This document shows, in pieces, positions 56,335-64,000 of a stretch of DNA of 64,000 nt (its first letter is position 1; each line of letters begins with the position of its first letter). Origin of the DNA: Leuctra nigra (Eukaryota > Arthropoda > Insecta > Plecoptera > Leuctridae); contig OW203766.1 of the NCBI GenBank assembly GCA_934045905.1, positions 16,486,309 to 16,550,308 of the forward strand. The letters are read 5' to 3'. Both the position numbers and the translations under genes were made by a program. The notes beneath the pieces were generated by a model. It saw nothing but the letters and a program-made list of their open reading frames with translations. It was not told the origin of the DNA and did not search any database.

Positions 56335-57233
56335 TTAACCGTAGTAGGATCCGTAGTAGCCGGAGTAGGCGTAGGGGGTGGCGTAGGCAGTGGGGTAGCT
56401 GCCGTGCCAGCTGCGGGCGTAGCCACCGTAGTAGGGGCTGGCGAAGTATTGGGCTGATGCAACGGCGAGCACCGCCAGAACCAAGATCACCTGGCAAACA
56501 AATACACAACACTATAGTGTGTCGCTATCAGGTAGCAAAGTTGCAGATAAAATCTGTACCTCAGAGGTAGAAAGATAGAAGTCAATTTACTCGATTTTTG
56601 GTTGTACACTTTTGGAATGATGAAAACAAACTCTATCGATTGACATTTGACTGATGTAAAAAAATAAATTTATATTGAAGTATTTCTTGCACAATGACTC
56701 TTTTCACCATTAGAAATATGATTGGATAAAGGCAGAATTACTGATATTCAGCTCACCTCAAGAATCATTAAAATAGACTTCCGGTCTTCTACCTCTTAAT
56801 ATATATAGTACATTAAACTATCTATAGATACTAGAACCAACGGATATAAGGTAGTATATTATAGTCTAAGGTAATTGGTACAAACGTCATCGTTTTACGG
56901 TAAAATTTGTTTAGAAAAATATGTAATCTCAAAAAATCGTCTACAAAAATCATAAATAAAAGTTTTTTTTGTAATAGGTACAGAATTTTCTTATAAAATT
57001 AATTGCATTTCATAAGAAATTATTATTTCCAATGTTATCCATTATTTTATCAGAAGTTCGAATTGGAATTATATAAATTGAGAGGATGGTGGAGGTGCCA
57101 TGTCATATTGTCGGGATTTGGGGACAGTTCAATCTCAACTAGATTTTAAAATTGACTTTGTTATCAAGCAAACAATACTACAATGCTCTGAAAAATAAGT
57201 AGAATTTAAGATTGTACTTACGACTTTGAACAT
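56335..57233 (-). CDS. NPLP4-like Gly/Tyr-rich secreted peptide, gene B
   Basis: Minus strand, two exons: 57233-57222 (MFKV, donor GTAAGT) and 56490-56335 (acceptor TTGCCAG), phase-0 intron of 731 bp, 55 aa. Signal peptide MFKV+VILVLAVLAVASA, then QYFASPYYGGYARSWHGSYP and a Tyr/Ala/Pro/Ser/Gly tail ending GSYYG. It differs from gene C by replacing GYSRGYYGG with GYARSWHG, introducing Trp and His. NPLP4-like family by signal peptide, intron position and composition; function unknown. The intron contains a CCTCAGAGG-family MITE (56559-56797). It sits head to head with gene C, 3.9 kb apart between TATA boxes. Confidence 0.85.
56559..56797. mobile_element. MITE of the CCTCAGAGG family inside gene B's intron
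   Basis: Left end CCTCAGAGGTAGAAAGATAG; right end CCGGTCTTCTACCTCTT. Body word CACCTCAAGAATCATT is shared with the 34-kb copy. Confidence 0.65.
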
Positions 57234-57257
57234 GTTGCAAGTTGTCTTGTTAGAGAT

Positions 57258-57294
57258 AACTGATACCAACATCGATATCCTACGGTCTTTTATA
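57258..57294 (-). promoter_or_regulatory. Promoter of NPLP4-like gene B: TATA and initiator
   Basis: On the minus strand TATAAAA (57294-57288) precedes initiator TCAGTT (57263-57258). The leader GGTATCAGTTATCTCT and ACAAGACAAC is almost the same as in gene C. The CACGTG box of genes A and C is not present in intact form. Confidence 0.75.
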
Positions 57295-57461
57295 CTTACC
57301 TGCGACAATAAGAATAAATGTCAAAACTACTTTTTATCCACGACATGCACGCGAAACCAAAGTGGTTTAGTTTACCACCACGTACGACCTTGGACTTAAA
57401 CTTCACGCCCAAACCGCGTTTCTTTCTTTGTCTGGTAGTCATTACAGTTGTTTATTTCTCT

Positions 57462-58318
57462 CAGAGTTGGGTAAGTTACTTGTAAAAAGGAACTAGTTAC
57501 TCTGTAAGTTACCTGATCTCAAAAGGAACTAAGTTACTTGGTAAGTTACTTGATTTGAAAAGTAACTGAGTTACTTTTAAGTTACTTTAAAGTTACTTTT
57601 CGGATATTTTTTCGACAAAAAACAAACGTGATTGAACTCCGCCGAGGGTTTAGCTTGTTCGTCTAATAGGCGAGCAAAGCAATTTTATTATTTGTATTTA
57701 CTCACAGTCATCGTGCTCACAGTAAAAAAAAAAAATTTAAATTGCACTCGCGGTAACTGGTAAATTTATTGCATGCACCTCGTTCTCTTCACTTCTTTAA
57801 ATGGTCCATCCATGTGACAATCGCTTTGATTTGTGAAAGACTGCATCTGATTGGGTATAGGTACATTTTATGTAAAAACGACCCTTATTGGCTAGTAATG
57901 AATGACGTCATACTTGTTTTCACTTTGGATTGGTATGATTCTCGGAAAAATTTGCTGCGGCACCTGCAAACATCCCCCAGCCCAACTACCTGCTAATGAC
58001 ATGTGGAAGGAAGGAGATCAATGGGAAGGAAGGACACACATTTCATTTCCTGTGATTTGTTGTCTGGGTTTATGATTTTCTCTCAAGAGATAGATAGGGA
58101 GTTTGTAGACTGTGAAAATATTATTTTTTTGTCAAATTATTTCACCTAAAAGTAACTTTTAAAGTAACGAAAATTAAGTTACAAGTTCCTGTAAAATTGT
58201 AACTTAGTTACTCACAAAGTTACTGAGGATGAAAAGTAACTAGTTACCCCAAAAGTTACCTTAAAAGTAACTAGTTACCAGTAACTAGTTACTTTCGTTA
58301 AGTTACTACCCAACTCTG
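57462..58318. mobile_element. Non-autonomous hAT element with perfect 8-bp TSD
   Basis: Ends CAGAGTTGGG and CCCAACTCTG; ATTTCTCT at 57454-57461 is repeated exactly at 58319-58326. Both subterminal regions are packed with degenerate AAGTTACTT/AGTAACTT words, possibly transposase-binding repeats. It is 857 bp, and the interior shows no transposase. Confidence 0.85.
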
Positions 58319-58501
58319 ATTTCTCTAATCAAATACCTACTTGTTAAACCAACCCGTTGTGTTGCGCAACCAATTCGATAATTCAATCATGGGAAGCTCA
58401 GCGGAACTTAGATTAATACAAAGCAATTGACAATAATGATGATCTATTTTTAATTAGTTTCATAAAATGTACAGTTAGTTACTAGGGTGATTTTAAAACA
58501 C

Positions 58502-59086
58502 TACACTTTTTTTTCTGTTACTGACGATACAGGCCAGAGTTTTTCTTCGATCGAGCTGAAATTTTGCACACATGTACGGACCATTTCTATGCGTTTTAGA
58601 CCGTAGTTTTTTTGAAATCCGCTGTTTGGTTCAAATTACAAAATATATATCTTGCGATTGGTAGGTCCGATCAATTTGAAATTTTGCGAAGTCATTGCAA
58701 TTAACATTGTCCCCAATCTTACATATACATAGTTTCAGCCAAAATTTAAAACCATCTTTCCTGTGATTTTTGAAATTTAAACTAGAAACGTTTGATCTAT
58801 CAATTTAAAACTTTGCATGGTCATTAGGACCAACATTTTAGGTATTTTTTTTTCAAATTTTTTGACTAATATGTCGTTATCTTCAAAAGTTATTGTCTTT
58901 TAACGAAATTTTGTTCTATAATCTTGAAATATTTGCAAATTTATGTGAGGAATTTTAACACAGTGCTATCTTGATGCTTCCGTTCCAAGACATGTAGAGC
59001 AGAGACACTTACAAAACGCATACTTCTCAAATCGCATGCAGTACGACGGCTCGCTCCCCAACGCGTTACACAGAGCGTTTTCCTAG
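58502..59086 (+). mobile_element. Helentron/HINE-like repeat, 5'-truncated
   Basis: Begins in the T-rich block and CGATCGAGCTGAAATTTTGC word, and ends with GGCTCGCTCCCCAACGCG, hairpin, TTTTCCTAG|T. Confidence 0.6.
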
Positions 59087-59128
59087 TTTATAACAGCTAT
59101 ACATTTCTATATCTCCATATTTCTATAT

Positions 59129-59371
59129 CTCAGAGTTAGAAAGACTGAAGTCCATTTGATTTATTCTTGATCAGAAATCAAATAAAAAATGAAAAATAGT
59201 AATTCTGCGTTCAGCCAATCATATTTGCAATAGTGACACGAGTCATTTTGTAAAAGAATCTTCAATATAACTGTATTTGTTGAGTTAAGTCAAATATCTG
59301 GAGCTTGATTACTTGATTCCAAAAGTGTACAACGCAAAATCGAGACGTTGACTTTAGGCCTTTTACCTCAG
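59129..59371. mobile_element. MITE of the CCTCAGAGG family, diverged copy
   Basis: TCTCAGAGTTAGAAAGACTG at the left, TTAGGCCTTTTACCTCAGG at the right; the body shares ACACGAGTCATTTTGTAAAAG with the 3.9-kb copy. Confidence 0.55.
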
Positions 59372-60249
59372 GTATTGATTTTAGCCAGATTCCGTTAATG
59401 AAGATAGCTAACAATTAAAAACAATGAAGTGTGAATATTTTAATTTCTTTGGTGGAAAAATACCATAAATTGAAGGACAAGAGAGCGGATCCGTAAAGAT
59501 ATTATTATTATTATTTATTTTAAAACACATATATAACACATATACACAGGATACATATTATTATACATGCGTTTACTGGCAGTGGGAATAGAGCAAAGCC
59601 CCGTAACAACATGTGCCCCACTGCCAGCTATGTATTTATTATATAATCTCTCATAAACAAAGCTAACGGCAAGTCTCAAACATTAAGTAGTAAATTATGA
59701 CGTATTACAACGTGTAGTCATTGTTTTAAACTCTTTTGGCACGAAGTATTTTGAAGTGCGCAGTTGAAACTAAACGGTATAATGCTACTGTTTGCCGGAG
59801 GATATGAAAATAACAATAAAATCTACTTCTTTTTACATAAATATTCTCAAAATTGCTTCGTCATTATTAATAATGCATCACAATATCAATTATAAGTTTT
59901 TGTTTTGGTAGAAAAATGATCTATATAGCTTGAATAAAGAAACGAACAACTCTAAATTAATAAAAGTGTAATGAAATGTGAGATTGTCTTCCGTGAACGC
60001 GAATTCGCATCGCATCTCCATGGTTACGCGAATTAAACGCCATGTTGGTCGCACAGCCAATGAGATTCTGAATCACGGCAAGAAGGGATGTGAAATCGCT
60101 TTGCGATGCGAATTCGCGACGATTCGAGTTCATGTACTTGTCAACGGACTAAATAAAAAAATACAATAAAAATACATGGGGGACCCGCTTTACACAGCTC
60201 TGTGTAAAGCAAAGACTTGAGAATTAATATTCAAGTGAAAGTTGCTGCT
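59372..60249. other. Intergenic; possible LINE tail near 59500-59660 and inverted repeat 59998-60118
   Basis: (ATT)n at about 59502 followed by sequence resembling a retroelement 3' end in reverse. CGCGAATTCGCATCGCA (59998-60014) is exactly inverted at 60102-60118. Confidence 0.35.
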
Positions 60250-60545
60250 CTATCATCTCTCAGAAAAAAATCTGGCAAAATGCAGCAAAGGGGAGAGTCA
60301 ATATCTTTGAAACAGATATGTCTAAAAATTGGCAAACCTCCTAATATGTCGGTATCCCAATGACCATGCAAATTTGATGTCGGTCATAATCAAACATTTC
60401 CATTTCCAATTTTCAACCAATCCGAGGATTTTTTTTTAAATTTCGGTTTACACAACATCGCCTAGGTGGTCTTCATATTAATTGTGCAAAGTTTTAGCTC
60501 GACCGGTGAAACGGTGCTACTAGAATAAAAGCAGAGATTTGAAAA
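60250..60545 (-). mobile_element. Helentron/HINE-like fragment
   Basis: Reverse body words (ATGACCATGCAAATTTGATG, GTGCAAAGTTTTAGCTCGAC) without either terminus. Confidence 0.4.
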
Positions 60546-61179
60546 TAATAGATCTCTGCCAAAAACATCGAAAAAGAGACGCAATACAATATCACTGCCT
60601 ACATCGACAAAGAAACGTAATAAGTAAAGGGTTTTATTTTTCTACAATAGGTATTTGAAGAAATTAGAACAGCTTGTACCGCGAGAGAAGGGCAAGAAAA
60701 AACTACATACATGGGCTCCATTTCCTTAATTTGCGTTTTAACAACTTTCAAGTTCTCAAAAGTTCAATTTGAATACCTGTAAACCTGAATTGCTGAACTT
60801 TTATTGCCTTGTCCGGATAGTCTTGAACTTTAACTGTTGCGCATTATATCATTAGGAATATGACTAAGGTTTGAGGGAATACAATAGTCATATAAAGTAA
60901 GCTGGAGTATTCTGTCAAATATTTACTTGTCAAAAAAGCTCAGTCATAGCTTTGCCGAACTTCAAAGTTGACTTTGAACTATACTTGCTGTTAAACGAAT
61001 TAAATACTCCAAGAAATGGCGCATTTTATTGAAGGTACATTGTTTGCTTTCTCCGGTTGTATAGACACTGGTCTTTTCTTACGACAACATATGCAACACA
61101 TGTAGTTTTGGTGCAGTAAAAACATGAGTATGGACTTGACCATGAATAAACAGATTGGCGGTGGCGGACACCATATTGT
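60546..61179. other. Intergenic upstream of gene C, nothing recognised
   Basis: AT-rich, short ORFs only. Confidence 0.35.
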
Positions 61180-61243
61180 CACGTGATAGTTACCCTGATC
61201 TGAGAGTATAAAACCCCGTTGAGACTCAGTGTTGGTATCAGTT
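61180..61243 (+). promoter_or_regulatory. Promoter of NPLP4-like gene C: E-box, TATA, initiator
   Basis: CACGTGATAG (CACGTG at 61180-61185), TATAAAA (61207-61213), initiator TCAGTT (61238-61243, A+1 at 61240). Confidence 0.75.
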
Positions 61244-61268
61244 ATCTCTCACAAGACAACCTATCAAC

Positions 61269-62010
61269 ATGTTCAAAGTTGTAAGTACACACTAAGTTCT
61301 ATCTTTTTGCGTTGCCATGTTTAACATTGACTCGGAGAACGGCACCTCCACTTGTTCGATTAGGATTAGAATATTGTTAACAAAGTATTTTAAATCTCTA
61401 AAATTGGTCATGTAACAGTAATATTATGTGTATTATCAAGTATATTATGAACAAAAATGTATGTTTATACACTTTTTTATTTGTTTTCAAATCATATTAA
61501 GAGTTGACAATAATTCGCAACATTTTCGAAAATATCAAGTGTCTATAATCTTGAAAATTATGTATTCCAATCCATGAAAATATCAAAATAATTATATATA
61601 AATATTTTGATCATAGAGTCTGCACCCAAAAAGAGCTTTTTTTCTTCAAAAAGTTCGGTTCAAAACGGGTAAATTTTGCTAAATTTAATCAAATGATTCA
61701 GAGTTTATCTTTATCAACTTTTTAGTATTTCGGGAATGTATGAATAATTATTGTATATGTTGTTATACCAGAATAAGCAAAGATACTTGAACTTGGACGG
61801 AAATTGTGTCATGATTCTAACACTTGTCTTGTTTGACAGATGATCTTGGTTCTGGCGGTGCTCGCAGTTGCATCTGCCCAATACTTCGCTAGCCCCTACT
61901 ACGGTGGCTACTCTCGTGGCTACTACGGCGGCAGCTACCCTACTGCCTACTCCGGTGCCTACGCCACTCCCTACGCCTACTCGGGCTACACCGGAGCCTA
62001 CTACGGATAG
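61269..62010 (+). CDS. NPLP4-like Gly/Tyr-rich secreted peptide, gene C
   Basis: Two exons: 61269-61280 (MFKV, donor GTAAGT) and 61840-62010 (acceptor TTTGACAG), phase-0 intron of 559 bp, 60 aa. Signal peptide MFKV+MILVLAVLAVASA, mature chain from QYFASPYYGGYSRGYYGGSY through Tyr/Ala/Pro/Ser/Gly repeats to TGAYYG. The N-terminal half is almost the same as gene A and the leader almost the same as gene B. NPLP4-like family; proposed roles in the literature range from neuropeptide-like to cuticle-associated and the sequence does not decide. AATAAA is at 62071-62076. An internal Met is encoded by the first codon of exon 2, so a shorter form could also start there. Confidence 0.85.
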
Positions 62011-62076
62011 ATTCTGATCACGACCCCTGCGCTACAACAACATCTCATCAAAATGTTTTGAACACAACACAATAAA

Positions 62077-62984
62077 TCATCAGTTACCTCAATCTTAATG
62101 GACCAATTGTTGTTATTTATAATCAATCCTGTTCTGTATCCTATATTGTCCATCAACATCATGCTATAAGTAAATTTTACTTTATTCTTGGAAACCGAGA
62201 ACTAAAAAAATACTACAACGAAATGATCAAGAAACTATAAATGGTAGACCAAAGAAAAATTGATCAGAAGGAGCGAATACCATCATGCGTAGAAGACGCC
62301 CCTTATAAGATGACGACGGCCAATACAATTGTAAAAAAATAAAAAATAAAAAGGTAACAAGCTAAATTGTGCAAAATATGATCGGATCAACCAATCAGAT
62401 AATTTTGTTAATCAGCTGGGAGAGTTTCATAAATTGGATGATAGCAGCAAAATCAAAAGTCGATTTAAAAAAAAAATGAAGTCGAATAACTAGAGTGCAA
62501 CCGACGTGAAATCAAATATATGAGACGATATGAGAATATGTAGATTTGGCAAGAGTTTGTCCGAGTTTGTCGTTCTAGTGTGTCCTGGTACCGATGTTGT
62601 AGGTCAGTTTTCTTTACCAGATTTAAAAAACCAAAAGATGTAAAATATTTTAATTTCATTCATGATATTTAAATCGAGACACGTACTAAATTTTCAATCA
62701 TAATATTTTGTATTGACTATCCGCTTGAAACTATTATTTATGTATTCAAGGATCTAAATTGTATATTGTCGTGCGTCATAATATTGGTCACTTGAGACAC
62801 TATAATAGGAATTTAGAATAACAAATGCGCCTGCAGAAATGATGGTAGGTAAAGAACTTATGACGTATTAGTTAGGAAATATGTGAACTTAGAAATGTAT
62901 GAGAGGGCGCTATATTGTATAATTTCATAATGCATGTTGATTTTCTGCGGTGATGCTCTGTGCTGATGTTGGTCCTGAAAAGGG
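62077..62984. other. Intergenic, nothing recognised
   Basis: AT-rich flank. Confidence 0.4.
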
Positions 62985-63030
62985 CCGTGGTCGACGTTTC
63001 GAAGAGCTTTCTCGCTTCATCTTCAGGATG
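62985..63030 (-). ncRNA. Hammerhead-ribozyme-like / Penelope-type motif (degenerate)
   Basis: On the minus strand CTGAAGA (63026-63020) is followed by a GAAG...CTTC stem and CGAAACG (GAAA at 63000-62997). CUGANGA-stem-GAAA is the hammerhead core order, and such motifs are known from Penelope-like retroelement termini. A cleavage-site UH at the end of stem III is not evident, so activity is doubtful. Confidence 0.25.
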
Positions 63031-64000
63031 GAATCCCAAGAACTTTCATAATTTCATAATTTACTAAATTAATTAAACAACTTATCTTTCATCTTTCAAT
63101 GTGTCCAGTTTATTGTAATTTCGTGACATTGAATTGTTCATTAAGTTTTTTTGGGAACCCTTCAAATTCACTATCTCAGAAATCTCATTTCTGCTGGGGA
63201 TGAATCCAATTGTTAAATAATAAGCTATCTGCTATAGGTACACTCGAACAAATAATAAACGGTATTCGAAAGAAAATGATTGGCTGATTTGATAGCATCA
63301 TCCCATGAAGTCTGTGCTAACACATCATCTAACTCCCAATAGGTGAGCTCTGATTTCATTGATGATCATTATAAGGATTGATTGTGAAGGAACCGGACCA
63401 GTAGCCATTCCGTTTTGTTCAAGTACAGTTTTTAATTGGTTTGAGTGTACGTGCAAACCAAACTGGAATGACATATTATTAGCGCAGTCATTGAAATCCA
63501 AGTGCGATCATGATGTTCCACGAGTGAGAAGATTAATATTCCACATAAAAAGGTTTCATTTCTTCATACTTTTTATCCTATCACAAAATTATTATTTTGA
63601 GTAAAATGAGTGAAGTAGAAATGGCTACTTGCTATACCCACTGTTTAAAGATACTATTATGTAACTCTACAAAAGACACTTTTTTGGAGACGATTGGAGG
63701 CAAAATGGGTTGACAAAATGATTTAAAATTTTAATAATCATGAGATAAAAGACAAACTTAGGGTTATTACTTGGTACATTTTTAATTTTTTGTTTCGTTA
63801 ATTAGTAATACTTCGTTAATTTTTGGTGATAAATGGACTATTTTCTTGTCTCAATGGGTGCTGTATGAAATTTAATTTTAAAAATGTGCTAAGTGATAAC
63901 CCTGAGTTTGTCTTTTATCTAATCCTGATTAAAATTTGAGATCCATTGGTTAACGGGGTTGGTCTCCAATCGTATCGGAAATTTCATAGTTTTGTCCGGT
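63031..64000. other. Intergenic to window end, nothing recognised
   Basis: AT-rich, with only unsupported short ORFs. Confidence 0.4.

Overview
The window is a nuclear segment from an arthropod, most probably an insect. The support is an insect-type arylalkylamine N-acetyltransferase, three small NPLP4-like Gly/Tyr-rich secreted-peptide genes, core promoters with a TATA box about 33 bp upstream of a TCAGT-type initiator, GT-AG introns, and a very dense load of small non-autonomous transposons. The order cannot be fixed from sequence alone. The style of the repeats made me think of a hemipteran, but that is an impression and not evidence. There is a 200-base assembly gap at 19920-20119.

Layout. 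1-5.6 kb: a tRNA-Ala-like 3' half, a TIR element, a Helentron-like repeat, then a two-exon gene for a 130-aa secreted protein whose first coding exon is just the ATG. 5.6-18.3 kb: gene-poor, with two TSD-verified hAT elements (8988-9474, 9648-10120), a foldback next to a frameshifted GC-rich membrane-protein-like remnant (10329-11188), and several Helentron-like copies. 18.37-19.0 kb: the N-acetyltransferase gene. 19.1-46.5 kb: no confident gene. It holds another hAT element, a possible odorant-receptor terminal exon, SINEs, LINE tails, MITEs, poly(C) tracts, long-TIR foldbacks and a 5-copy array of a CRE+ETS-like motif. 46.7-47.7 kb: NPLP4-like gene A (+). 50.1-55.2 kb: a TIR element carrying 62-bp tandem repeats, split by a recent Ty3-type LTR element with identical 1018-bp LTRs and a gutted interior. 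56.2-57.3 kb: NPLP4-like gene B (-). 57.5-58.3 kb: a hAT element with a perfect 8-bp TSD. 61.2-62.1 kb: NPLP4-like gene C (+).

How the genes relate. Genes A, B and C are one family: a 4-codon first exon, a phase-0 intron, a signal peptide split by that intron, and a mature peptide rich in Tyr, Gly, Ser, Ala and Pro. B and C are an inverted head-to-head pair with nearly identical promoters and 5' leaders. A and C share a CACGTGATAG element just upstream of TATA. The remaining sequence is dominated by non-autonomous mobile DNA. At least one repeat family (5' GAGCGAGCG end, 3' hairpin followed by CTAG) has the architecture of Helentron-associated non-autonomous elements and recurs about a dozen times.
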